In this document: positions 24,407 to 32,553 of the stretch, one piece after another
Position numbering within the stretch: position 1 is the stretch's first letter
How the letters are laid out: each line of letters starts with the position of its first letter
Origin: Alphaproteobacteria bacterium
GTDB taxonomy: Bacteria; Pseudomonadota; Alphaproteobacteria; Micavibrionales; Micavibrionaceae
NCBI GenBank assembly: GCA_016763095.1
Contig: JAESUK010000134.1
Span: 1 to 33,435, forward strand
Direction of reading: 5' to 3'
Length of the DNA stretch: 33,435 nt
Notes under the pieces: model-generated
What the model saw: the letters and a program-made list of their open reading frames with translations, nothing else
Database searches by the model: none
What the model was told of the DNA's origin: nothing
Made by a program: the position numbers and the translations under genes

Positions 24407-25270
24407 TTACGCGTTGCCCTGTGCTTTAACTTCTCGTGCAATCAATATATATTGCTCAACGGTCAAATCTTCCGCTCTTAGAGTTATGTCTATATCACAC
24501 TTCTCACATGCCTGTAAATAAGGTTTTAGTGTTGAGCGAATCATCTTGCGCCTTTGGCTAAATGCCGCTTTCACAATCTGCTCCATTTCCTTGAAAGGTG
24601 GAAGCGGACTATCGTCCCTTTTTTTCGGCACAAACTGTACCACTGTCGATGTAACTTTAGGCGGAGGAGAGAAGACAGATGGAGGAAGATCAAACAACGG
24701 TGTGCAGTGGCAAAGCCACTGAGACATCACAGACAGTCTTCCATAAATCTTATTGTTTGGTATAGCTGTAATACGGTCTGCCACTTCTTTTTGAAACATC
24801 AATATCATCTGAGAATATGCATTTTGATTTTCATGGAGTTGCTCTAACCACCCGAAAAGAAGTGGTGTGGCTATATTGTACGGTAGGTTTGCAACAATTG
24901 CCGCTGGTTCGTCTTGAGAGAGGTCTTTTAAGTTTGTTTTAAGCGCATCCCCTTGGATAATTTCCAAGCGCCCTTCTGACGCGTCCTTTACCTCTTGTAA
25001 GGCTTTTACCGCGCGTGGGTCGAACTCTATTGCGATGACTTTCTTCGCACCCGCCATTAAAAGGCTTCGGGTTAACCCCCCAGGACCAGAACCAACTTCA
25101 AACACAGTTGTTTGATCAATACTCGCGGTTTGTTTTGCTATTTTGTCTGTCACATTTAAATCGAGCAAAAAATTCTGCCCAAGCGACTTTTTAGCGCGAA
25201 GCTCATGCTTTTCTATAACATCACGTAAGGGGGACAGATTATAAAGAGGGGTTTTAGACACGGTTTTCAA
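24407..25270 (-). CDS. rsmA: 16S rRNA adenine-N6 dimethyltransferase RsmA (KsgA)
   Basis: This 287-residue enzyme dimethylates A1518 and A1519 near the 3' end of 16S rRNA. Motifs: KKSLGQNFLLDLNVTDKI at the start, SAM motif I FEVGSGPGGLTRSLL, IAIEFDPRAVKAL, the catalytic NLPY in VANLPYNIATPLL, and the C-terminal segment FSPPPKVTSTVVQF with FKEMEQIVKAAFSQRRKMIRSTL. The likely start is a TTG at 25270 that lies inside the surA coding end (17-base overlap), so it is coupled to surA; a GTG three codons later is possible. pdxA, often between surA and rsmA, is absent. Confidence 0.96.
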   Translation of the reverse strand: MKTVSKTPLYNLSPLRDVIEKHELRAKKSLGQNFLLDLNVTDKIAKQTASIDQTTVFEVGSGPGGLTRSLLMAGAKKVIAIEFDPRAVKALQEVKDASEGRLEIIQGDALKTNLKDLSQDEPAAIVANLPYNIATPLLFGWLEQLHENQNAYSQMILMFQKEVADRITAIPNNKIYGRLSVMSQWLCHCTPLFDLPPSVFSPPPKVTSTVVQFVPKKRDDSPLPPFKEMEQIVKAAFSQRRKMIRSTLKPYLQACEKCDIDITLRAEDLTVEQYILIAREVKAQGNA

Positions 25271-26198
25271 TAAATGCGTTTGCTTTCAAATCAAGAAGGT
25301 AAGACTTTGCACGACGAGAAAGGCGTTGATTCCCAATTTTAGCTTCGATCGCTTCGCGGTCTGGAATATTTTCAGGGGTCATTGAACGTTTATCTCTGAC
25401 AAAAAAGATATGATAGCCACTTAGACTTCTAATCGGCTGACTGATCGTGCCTTTTGGTAGGATTGCTAAAACAAGTTCAATTGCAGCTTCACTTTGCCCA
25501 GTTTCTACCCATCCCTGATCACCACCGTTTGTTGCGCCAGCAGCTTGTGAAAACTGTCGTGCTACTGAGGCGAGTGAATCTGGTTTGGCTTTAAGTTGTT
25601 GGTATAGTTTTAGTGCTGTTTGGTGGATTGCATCAGCATTTTCAGGTTTATCAACGCTCAGGAATATTTCTGAAAGCAAATACTGTTTTCCCCCAATATT
25701 GTGTTCTAAAAAAGCCAGTTCTGCATCAATATCCGTTTCTGTTACATCAATTTGTGGACGCACTTTGGCTGACACAACACGCCCCCATGCTATTTCTGCA
25801 CGAATTTGATCATGAAGTGTTTCAAGGTTAATGCCTGATGCTTGAAGCATTTCTTCAAATTTGTCGACTGGAATATTATTTTGCTTCGCAATGCCCACTA
25901 AGCCTTCTTTGACTTTCTCTTTAGATACCTCAAACCCCAATTCACTTGCTTCTTGAAGCTTAAGCTGTTCTTCAATCAACATATTTGTGATTTGAGGCAT
26001 CATTTTTTTACGCATATCCGCCGTATTGGGTATGCCGGATGACTGCATGATCAGCTGTATGCGATCTTTAATATCTGAATATGTAATGACACTATCATTA
26101 ATAATGACAGCAATGCCCTCTTCCGCAGCTTTCACAGGTGAAGCACCCATGAATGTGGCACAGAAACAAAGTACAATCGTGGATAAAAATATTCTCAT
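25254..26198 (-). CDS. surA: Periplasmic SurA-type peptidyl-prolyl isomerase/chaperone
   Basis: This is a 314-residue protein with a Sec signal peptide (MRIFLSTIVLCFCATFMGASPVKAA). A SurA N-terminal chaperone domain follows (EGIAVIINDSVITYSDIKDRIQLIM ... MLIEEQLKLQEASELGFEVSKEKV), then one parvulin domain (YLLSEIFLSVDK, QFSQAAGATNGGDQGWVETGQ, ILPKGTISQPIRSLSGYHIFFVRDKR) and a short C-terminal helix. E. coli SurA has two parvulin domains; one is common in alphaproteobacteria. It assists outer-membrane protein folding. The ATG at 26198 matches the signal peptide; the frame is open to 26291 but the extension is not signal-like. lptD, often upstream, is absent. Confidence 0.92.
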   Translation of the reverse strand: MRIFLSTIVLCFCATFMGASPVKAAEEGIAVIINDSVITYSDIKDRIQLIMQSSGIPNTADMRKKMMPQITNMLIEEQLKLQEASELGFEVSKEKVKEGLVGIAKQNNIPVDKFEEMLQASGINLETLHDQIRAEIAWGRVVSAKVRPQIDVTETDIDAELAFLEHNIGGKQYLLSEIFLSVDKPENADAIHQTALKLYQQLKAKPDSLASVARQFSQAAGATNGGDQGWVETGQSEAAIELVLAILPKGTISQPIRSLSGYHIFFVRDKRSMTPENIPDREAIEAKIGNQRLSRRAKSYLLDLKANAFIENRV

Positions 26199-26332
26199 AT
26201 CGCTACTATATAGAGTTTCGTGTTCAATATACAAGATGGGTTTGTATTTTAGCCTGAATATTGGGGGTAAAGTGTATCCCACTATACACATGCCGCGAAT
26301 AAGATAGAATGGGCGAAGAAAGAAGAACCTCT

Positions 26333-27100
26333 ATGGCTATTATTAAAATTTCACTCGTTTGCTTGGTTTTTGCAGTTGCCTATGTGTCGCTTACTGCTAC
26401 AAACTCAAGTTTCTCTAATGTTGAAGCACCTGTGCTTCCTCCTGTGGAATCCCCTGTTGTCTTAGAGCTATATACATCACAAGGATGCTCCTCATGTCCT
26501 CCAGCAGATAAAATCCTCGAGTCACTTTCACACACAGAGAACCTTTATATTCTTTCCTGTCATGTTACATATTGGGATTATATTGGGTGGAAAGACACGT
26601 TGGGGCTTAATGTGTGTAACACCCGCCAGAGGCATTTTGTAAATATGGTAAAAGGCACAGAGAGCGTTTATACACCGCAACTTGTGATCAATGGACAAAA
26701 GGATTTTGTCGGCACAGCAAGTAAAAAGATCGCCAATGCCATTATAGCGGCGCAAGAAACAGCCATTGACCTCATTGCATTGGAATACGCGGATAATGCC
26801 CTTAGGGCTGAACTTCCCACGCTTCAAAATAGAAGTGATTCTTACAAGCTCCGTGTCTTTCTTATTCAAAAAATTCACACAACACCCATCGGACGCGGTG
26901 AAAACCGTAATAAAACCATTAACTACGTTCAAAATGTAAAAGATATTTATGATGCAGGGAACTGGAACGGACGTGCAACAACGCGGATGATCCCACTTCC
27001 GCCGCACCGTATCCGAGAGGCGGGCGCTGACCAGCTCATCATTTTGGTCAAAGAAGAGAAATCTGGTACCGTACGCGCTGTTGGACGGGTAGATTTGTAG
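26333..27100 (+). CDS. DUF1223 thioredoxin-fold family protein, exported
   Basis: This protein is about 255 residues, starting with a hydrophobic signal segment (IIKISLVCLVFAVAYVSLTA). The mature part begins with VVLELYTSQGCSSCPPADKILESL, the DUF1223 hallmark with a CxxC pair in a thioredoxin-like site. HVTYWDYIGWKDTLGL and VYTPQLVINGQKDFVG are also family-typical. The family is widespread in alphaproteobacteria and proposed to be periplasmic; its redox partner is unknown. The ATG at 26333 was preferred to that at 26309 because it starts directly before the hydrophobic segment; neither has a strong ribosome site. It is convergent with the helicase gene, with a 9-base gap. Confidence 0.88.
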   Translation: MAIIKISLVCLVFAVAYVSLTATNSSFSNVEAPVLPPVESPVVLELYTSQGCSSCPPADKILESLSHTENLYILSCHVTYWDYIGWKDTLGLNVCNTRQRHFVNMVKGTESVYTPQLVINGQKDFVGTASKKIANAIIAAQETAIDLIALEYADNALRAELPTLQNRSDSYKLRVFLIQKIHTTPIGRGENRNKTINYVQNVKDIYDAGNWNGRATTRMIPLPPHRIREAGADQLIILVKEEKSGTVRAVGRVDL

Positions 27101-27109
27101 AGTACAGAC

Positions 27110-29428
27110 CTAAAGCTTTTCAACAAAGCTTGCAAGAACACGCTTCATATCCCCACTATCGAACTCAATATCAACCTTGTTTCCATCGACATGTATGACC
27201 GAGCCTTGTCCAAACTTATCATGCATAATACGATCCTCTTTTTGAAAAGATGGTTTACTTTGTTTGGGTGTACTCCCTTGCTCTGCACGACGCTCAGCAA
27301 CAAGTTTGTTAATCAAGCTATCGTTCTTCCCAGAAAAGTTATCCTTTGTTCGTGGTGTGTAGTTGCCGCCATAAGATGCGCCGTACGTTCCACCTTTTGA
27401 GCCTCCGTATCCGCCATTATCCCCGCTAGAATACTGCTTATTTCCTTGAGGGCGATATATCCCTGTATCTGTTTCAACTTCAATGGTATGCTCGGGTAAT
27501 TCATCAACAAAACGTGATGGGATGGAGCTTACCCAGCTTCCATACATACGTCTATTTGCCGCGTACGTGATTGTTGACTTCTTGCGTGCACGTGTAATCC
27601 CTACATACGCAAGGCGACGTTCTTCTTCTAATCCCTTGTTCCCTGATTCGTCCATAGAACGTTGGGATGGAAACAATCCATCTTCCCAACCAGGAAGGAA
27701 GACCGCATCAAATTCCAGCCCCTTTGCACCGTGAAGCGTCATAATCGTGACTTGATCACCCGATTTATTATCTTGGTTTTCCATGACCAGAGATACATGT
27801 TCCAAGAACTCCGAAAGGCTCTCAAAATCTTGCATTGCATTTACAAGCTCTTTTAAGTTTTCAACACGCCCAGGGGCATCGGGTGCTTTATCGTCTTTCC
27901 ACATCTGTATGTATCCAGATTCTTCTAAAACTGTCCATGCAAGTTCTGCATGATGTACCGTTTCAACAAGAGACTTCCAACGCTCGAAGGAATCGATTAA
28001 CGCCATCAAGGTTGCATTTGTTTTTGCACGCAACTCACCCCGTTGTGTCATGTCTTGGATTGCCACATACAAGCTCATATCGTGCGTACGTGCATGTGCC
28101 TGCAAGTTTTGTATCGTTGCGTTCCCCAGACCACGCTTTGGTTTATTGATAATGCGCTCTAAAGCAAGATCATCTGAAGCCTGTGCGACAACACGTAAAT
28201 AACAAAGTGCATCACGCACTTCCATACGTTCATAGAATCGTGGTCCACCAACAACGCGGTACGGTACGTCATGTTGTATGAATTGTTCTTCAAATTCGCG
28301 CATCAAGAAACTGGCACGTACAAGAACCGCTATTTGTGAGAGAGGGGTTTTCTTACGTTGCAATTGTTCTATTTCATCTGTGATCCAACGCGCTTCGGCT
28401 TGCCCATCCCAGACCCCACGTAAGGCTACCTTTTCGCCTTCTTCTTGGGCGGACCATAGGGTTTTCCCCAAACGTCCTTGATTATAACTAATCACGCCAC
28501 TTGCTGCTGCCAGTATATGCCCTGTTGATCTATAATTTTGCTCAAGGCGAATAATCTTTGCTCCTGGAAAATCATTTTCAAACTTCAAGATATTCCCAAC
28601 CTCTGCGCCACGCCACCCATAAATGGATTGATCATCATCCCCAACACAACAGATATTACCTGTTCCTTGTGCCAGTAACCTTAGCCACTGATATTGTGCG
28701 GTGTTTGTATCTTGATACTCATCCACTAGAATATAACGGAATCGACGGTGGTAGTCGGCAAGAACTTGGTTATTTGTATCTTTAAAGATGGTAATCATGT
28801 GTAACATCAAATCACCGAAGTCACAGGCATTGAGCGTTTTTAAACGGTTTTGATAAATACGATACAAGTGAAGCATCTTACCATTGGCGACATCCTCAAC
28901 TTCGTCGAGGGAGACATCATTCGGTGTAAGCGCACGGTCTTTCCAACGATCAATAATAGAGATAAGCATCTTTGGAGCCCATTTCTTCGTATCAATGTTT
29001 TCAATTTGCATGATCTGTTTCAGAAGGCGAATTTGATCATCTGGATCAAGGATCGTGTAATTAGATTCTAGCCCGACAAGTTGGCAATGCTGACGAAGCA
29101 TACGTGCGGCCAAAGAATGGAATGTTCCAAGCCACCACCCCTCCACGGGTTGCCCGAGAGTCTCCGCCACGCGTTCTCTCATTTCCAACGCTGCTTTATT
29201 GGTAAATGTTACAGCAAGAATTTGTGATGGAAAAACATGATTCGAATTGATCAAATGCGCGAGGCGGGTTGTTAACACACGTGTTTTCCCAGTGCCGGCC
29301 CCAGCCAAAACAAGAACAGCCCCATCCAATGCTTCAACGGCTTCGCGTTGTGGTGCATTTAAATTTTCAAGATAGGACGGTGTAGAAGCGCTTTGCATGT
29401 TGTTATCTTGCACGATTTTCTTATCCAT
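27110..29428 (-). CDS. uvrD: ATP-dependent DNA helicase, UvrD/PcrA (superfamily 1)
   Basis: This 772-residue 3'-5' helicase acts in nucleotide-excision and mismatch repair and in clearing proteins from DNA. Motifs in order: LNAPQREAVEA (Q motif), AGAGTGKT (I), TFTNKAALEMRERV (Ia), LVDEYQDTN (II), VGDDDQSIYGWRGAE (III), LEQNYRST (IV), TLHGAKGLEFDAVFLPGWEDGLFP (V) and RRLAYVGITRARK (VI). A glycine/tyrosine-rich linker of about 44 residues (near 660-700) precedes the C-terminal Tudor-like domain (KFGQGSVIHVDGNKVDIEFDSGDMKRVLASF), as in UvrD/PcrA that bind RNA polymerase. The ATG at 29428 is preferred to a TTG at 29437. PcrA or Rep are close alternatives. Confidence 0.95.
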   Translation of the reverse strand: MDKKIVQDNNMQSASTPSYLENLNAPQREAVEALDGAVLVLAGAGTGKTRVLTTRLAHLINSNHVFPSQILAVTFTNKAALEMRERVAETLGQPVEGWWLGTFHSLAARMLRQHCQLVGLESNYTILDPDDQIRLLKQIMQIENIDTKKWAPKMLISIIDRWKDRALTPNDVSLDEVEDVANGKMLHLYRIYQNRLKTLNACDFGDLMLHMITIFKDTNNQVLADYHRRFRYILVDEYQDTNTAQYQWLRLLAQGTGNICCVGDDDQSIYGWRGAEVGNILKFENDFPGAKIIRLEQNYRSTGHILAAASGVISYNQGRLGKTLWSAQEEGEKVALRGVWDGQAEARWITDEIEQLQRKKTPLSQIAVLVRASFLMREFEEQFIQHDVPYRVVGGPRFYERMEVRDALCYLRVVAQASDDLALERIINKPKRGLGNATIQNLQAHARTHDMSLYVAIQDMTQRGELRAKTNATLMALIDSFERWKSLVETVHHAELAWTVLEESGYIQMWKDDKAPDAPGRVENLKELVNAMQDFESLSEFLEHVSLVMENQDNKSGDQVTIMTLHGAKGLEFDAVFLPGWEDGLFPSQRSMDESGNKGLEEERRLAYVGITRARKKSTITYAANRRMYGSWVSSIPSRFVDELPEHTIEVETDTGIYRPQGNKQYSSGDNGGYGGSKGGTYGASYGGNYTPRTKDNFSGKNDSLINKLVAERRAEQGSTPKQSKPSFQKEDRIMHDKFGQGSVIHVDGNKVDIEFDSGDMKRVLASFVEKL

Positions 29429-29542
29429 TTTTTTCAAGTGTAATCAGCTCAAACCCTAGCAGAATAATGCTTCTAGCGGAAAGAGTTTTCTTAAATTATG
29501 TAGAGAGTTATTGCCAAATACGTGCACATCCATAAAAATATA

Positions 29543-29548
29543 TTGACA
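29543..29548 (+). promoter_or_regulatory. Possible -35 element of the ilvB leader transcript
   Basis: A perfect TTGACA lies 29 bases before the leader-peptide ATG, in the otherwise gene-free 314 bases between the uvrD start and ilvB. A good -10 at 16-18 bases is not evident (TTTCCT is the closest at 17), so the promoter call is weak. Apart from this and the attenuator I see nothing else in the gap. Confidence 0.35.
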
Positions 29549-29577
29549 GAAAATAATCAAAATGCTTTCCTTAGTGT

Positions 29578-29661
29578 ATGAATATTACAAGAAAAATATT
29601 TACTATCATTCTCAATGTCGTCCTCGTGCTTACAAGCAATAGGGCGCAGATGGTCATGTGA
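29578..29661 (+). CDS. ilvB leader peptide (27 aa) for attenuation by branched-chain amino acids
   Basis: This short reading frame ends at the TGA at 29659-29661. Residues 7-18 read IFTIILNVVLVL: nine of twelve are Ile, Leu or Val. A cluster of branched-chain codons just before a terminator and an acetolactate synthase gene is the standard form of an ilv leader peptide. No strong Shine-Dalgarno is visible before the ATG. The codon run ends at 29631, ten bases before the region-2 RNA segment at 29641, which is the right geometry for a stalled ribosome to free it. Confidence 0.85.
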   Translation: MNITRKIFTIILNVVLVLTSNRAQMVM

Positions 29662-29719
29662 TAAATTAATTTAAAATATCAAGACAACCAAGCGCTCTCA
29701 TTTCAGAGCGCTTTTTTTT
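29619..29719 (+). promoter_or_regulatory. Transcription attenuator of ilvB with mutually exclusive stems
   Basis: Three alternative pairings can be drawn by hand. Protector: CGTCCT (29619-29624) with AGGGCG (29641-29646), one G-U pair. Antiterminator: AGGGCGC (29641-29647) with GCGCTCT (29692-29698), one G-U pair. Terminator: AAGCGCTCT (29690-29698) with AGAGCGCTT (29705-29713), perfect, followed by a T-run to 29719. Ribosome stalling on the branched-chain codons would cover the protector's left arm and allow the antiterminator; translation to the stop would cover 29641-29647 and allow termination. Confidence 0.8.
29690..29719 (+). terminator. Attenuator terminator ahead of ilvB
   Basis: A perfect 9-bp stem with a 6-base loop (CATTTC) and eight consecutive T (29712-29719). 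It lies between the leader peptide stop and the ilvB ribosome site (GAGGAAAG, about 29731-29738), so it acts inside the ilvB transcript rather than at the end of another gene. Confidence 0.9.
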
Positions 29720-29742
29720 GTTTTAAAATAGAGGAAAGAATA

Positions 29743-31605
29743 ATGGATACCCAACAAGCCATAGAGGAACAGCCCACGATAGCGCGAGAAAATACAGCGC
29801 ATTATGTACCCGCGCCAACACCACAGGCACAACTTGACGTACAGATGACTGGTGCAGATCTTCTGATTGATTGCCTTATTTCGAAAAACATTGAAGATAT
29901 TTTTGGATATCCGGGTGGAGCCATTTTACCTGTTTATGATGCCCTGATTCGTAGGTCCGAAGATATACGCCACCTCACAACATTCGCAGAAGCAGGTGCG
30001 GCGCGCGCTGCCGAGGGTTATTCCCGCGTAAAAAGTAAACCTGGTGTTGTAATTACAACTTCTGGACCTGGCGCCCTTAACACTGTTACTGCAATTAAAG
30101 ATGCTCAAGCCGACTCCGTTCCCATTTTAGTTATCACGGGACAGGTTCACTCTCACCGTATCGGCACAGAGGTTTTTCAGGAAGCCGACATCGTAGCAAC
30201 CATGAGCTCGAATGCAAAAGCAGTATTTCAAATTACTAAAATAGAGGACATTCCTGACATCATGGACACGGCATTTCGTACAATGACGACAGGTCGCCCT
30301 GGACCTGTGATTATTGATTTTCCAAAGGATATCCAAGAACAATCGTGCATGACCCGTACAATCCCTACCGCCACAGTATCCGACATCACGGCAGAGATTA
30401 TTGCACCACAAACGGACTATAATTTGGAACAGGCGGCAATCACACTTATGACCGCGCAACGCCCTGTTATGGTATTTGGGAATGGTGTACGTATCTCTGG
30501 GAATGCTGCTATAGGGCTTGCACGTGAAATTATAAATGAAACTGGTATTCCTGTTGTGGAAACACTACTTGGGCGCGGAACAATTCAAACCACCAAACCT
30601 CAGAATCTTGGAATGGGCGGCATGCATGGCCTATATGAAGCCAACATGGCTATGCAAAACGCTGATGTTATTTTAAATGTTGGAGGACGGTTTGATGATC
30701 GCTTTGTTGGAAATCCAAATGAATTTGCGCCACATGCTAAAATTATTCATATCGACATTGACCCGAAGACGTTAAGCAACCGCTTTTATCACGCGGAAAC
30801 AGGCATACAGGCCGATGCGTTCAAAGGGCTTACGCGATTAACAAATCATTGGCGTACGCATGGACAAGGCGCGCTTAAAACACAAAACTTAGAATCGTGG
30901 CATGACCAAATTTTACAATGGAAAGAGATAGACTGTCGCGGTGTTCAGCAAAACGACGAAAGCATACACCCCGCTTGGCTAATGGCTCAGCTTAATAGGC
31001 GGATTTCAGTCCTTCCTGATTATACGATCAGCACGGAGGTTGGACAGCATCAAATGTGGGCAGCTCAGCATTTTGATTTTACACATCCACGCCAATTCCT
31101 TACGTCTGGTGGACTTGGTACTATGGGCTATGGAAAGCCTGCCGCGATTGGCGCACTTATTGCCGATCCGAACAAGCCAACTTTTGTGATATCTGGGGAT
31201 GCTTCTTTCTATATGAATATGCAAGAGCTTCCGTGGAGTATTCAAAATGATCTACCCTTAAAGATTGTGGTTTTAAAATCAAAAGGAATGGGCATGGTGC
31301 AACAATGGCAAGACCGCTTTTATGATGGGCGACGTTCTAACAGTAATTTAGACACCCCGACAGGAACATACGCCAAAATGTTTAAGGGGATGGGCGGAGA
31401 AGCCATGTCCGTAACACGCCCTCAAAACCTTGATTCGAGTATTAAAAAGATGATCAGTGCCTCTGGTGCGTTTTTACTTGAGGTCAGCGTAGACGATACG
31501 CATTGCACACCGATGGTTCCCGCAGGCAAAGCTAATGATCAAATGGTATTGTCAGATGAAGCGGAGGCGCGCGTGCGCAAACAGATTCAGAGGGAACTTA
31601 CTTAG
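29743..31605 (+). CDS. ilvB: Acetolactate synthase large subunit, with altered active-site motifs
   Basis: This 620-residue ThDP-dependent protein is related along its length to the catalytic subunit that makes acetolactate or acetohydroxybutyrate in Val/Leu/Ile synthesis. Typical segments: IFGYPGGAILPVYDAL, TSGPGALNTVTAIKDAQADSVPILVITGQV, FQEADIV, VGQHQMWAAQHFDF, TSGGLGTMGYGKPAAIGA, GMGMVQQWQDRFYDGRRS and MVPAGKAN. Oddities: the usual RHEQGA is FAEAGA (Glu83 kept), the TKH after FQE is AKA, and the metal-binding GDG...NN is GDAS (485-488) with Lys512-Ser513 in place of Asn-Asn. There is a 34-residue N-terminal extension. ilvN and ilvC do not follow. It is preceded by a branched-chain attenuator and a good GAGGAAAG site. 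Family certain; activity should be tested. Confidence 0.88.
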   Translation: MDTQQAIEEQPTIARENTAHYVPAPTPQAQLDVQMTGADLLIDCLISKNIEDIFGYPGGAILPVYDALIRRSEDIRHLTTFAEAGAARAAEGYSRVKSKPGVVITTSGPGALNTVTAIKDAQADSVPILVITGQVHSHRIGTEVFQEADIVATMSSNAKAVFQITKIEDIPDIMDTAFRTMTTGRPGPVIIDFPKDIQEQSCMTRTIPTATVSDITAEIIAPQTDYNLEQAAITLMTAQRPVMVFGNGVRISGNAAIGLAREIINETGIPVVETLLGRGTIQTTKPQNLGMGGMHGLYEANMAMQNADVILNVGGRFDDRFVGNPNEFAPHAKIIHIDIDPKTLSNRFYHAETGIQADAFKGLTRLTNHWRTHGQGALKTQNLESWHDQILQWKEIDCRGVQQNDESIHPAWLMAQLNRRISVLPDYTISTEVGQHQMWAAQHFDFTHPRQFLTSGGLGTMGYGKPAAIGALIADPNKPTFVISGDASFYMNMQELPWSIQNDLPLKIVVLKSKGMGMVQQWQDRFYDGRRSNSNLDTPTGTYAKMFKGMGGEAMSVTRPQNLDSSIKKMISASGAFLLEVSVDDTHCTPMVPAGKANDQMVLSDEAEARVRKQIQRELT

Positions 31606-31611
31606 TTGAAA

Positions 31612-32508
31612 TTAACTATCGGAGGCAAAAACAACGTTAAAGCAGTTCTTATTAAAGGTCATTCTATCACCTGTAATTTTATGCTTAATCACATTGTCAG
31701 AAATAATTACGTCCTCTTTTGAAATACGCGAATCAAATACAACGAAATGCACATACTCATGAGACCAAGGCACAATGTCTAACGTCGTTTGATCCATTAA
31801 GTTAAGATGTGATTGGGAGCAGTCCATCTTAATAATGTCTGATCCAAAATTAGGCGCGACATAGATCATTGTAAACTCTGGACCTGCTGTAATTTTGTCA
31901 TTTCCAGTCCCTGCATCAATAATTGCATTTCCACGCACATTTACTTGATCATTCCCAGGTCCCGACAAATAAAACCGTGTGCGCGCATATGTTCTTTTGT
32001 CACAGTCTAGAATATTCGCACCCGTATCTCCAAGAATAAAACCATCTTTTTCCGAGGCGCATTGCGCAGTAGAAAGAGCGCCTTCTTCAGCCCCATCTGG
32101 AACTTGTGCAATGTCTTGTGACATCAGCTCAATCGTAAGATAGTTCTGTTGTGCCTTAATCGCCATTCCCTGAAAATTAGACACGGGGTAATAAATCGGC
32201 AGAAGCCCTCTTTTTATGGACGCCACAATTGTAGAAGAGATTGTTGTTGCTTGTGCAGGGAGTTCAATCCATCCTTGATCATACTTTAAAATCCCATCCG
32301 TCATCGTATTCACGATCAGGTCTCTTTTATGCTGCGCTTGTACATTAAGCGCCCCTTGTTCATTCGAATCTAATATGTCGCTATCGTTAGATGTAGAACT
32401 CAAATTATAACGAGGAAGCTCCTCTGGCTCAAAACTAATCACTGAAAAACCTATATACCCAGCTCCACCGAGCATAATTAAGATGGTCAATAACACAAAA
32501 GCTCTCAT
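31612..32508 (-). CDS. Membrane-anchored protein with short RTX-like repeats
   Basis: This 298-residue protein has an N-terminal hydrophobic helix (AFVLLTILIMLGGAGYIGFSVI), probably an uncleaved signal anchor, then a polar linker and a central domain. Residues about 159-228 contain imperfect calcium-binding nonapeptides of the RTX type: SGPGNDQVN, AGTGNDKIT, and a weaker NFGSDIIK, with GDTGANILD before them. RTX repeats usually fold as a calcium beta-roll in secreted proteins; here there are only two to four. No type I secretion genes are nearby and it keeps a membrane anchor. It is convergent with ilvB, six bases apart, and lies 45 bases downstream of the diguanylate cyclase gene on the same strand. 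Function unknown. Confidence 0.75.
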   Translation of the reverse strand: MRAFVLLTILIMLGGAGYIGFSVISFEPEELPRYNLSSTSNDSDILDSNEQGALNVQAQHKRDLIVNTMTDGILKYDQGWIELPAQATTISSTIVASIKRGLLPIYYPVSNFQGMAIKAQQNYLTIELMSQDIAQVPDGAEEGALSTAQCASEKDGFILGDTGANILDCDKRTYARTRFYLSGPGNDQVNVRGNAIIDAGTGNDKITAGPEFTMIYVAPNFGSDIIKMDCSQSHLNLMDQTTLDIVPWSHEYVHFVVFDSRISKEDVIISDNVIKHKITGDRMTFNKNCFNVVFASDS

Positions 32509-32553
32509 AATATATCCTTGTATATCCTTAAATTTTATTTCTTAGCAGAACGC

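Noticed and set aside
27113..27131. AAGCTTT/AAAGCTT inverted repeat at the uvrD end
   Set aside because: The stem is AT-rich, lies within the uvrD coding end and has no T-run on either side.
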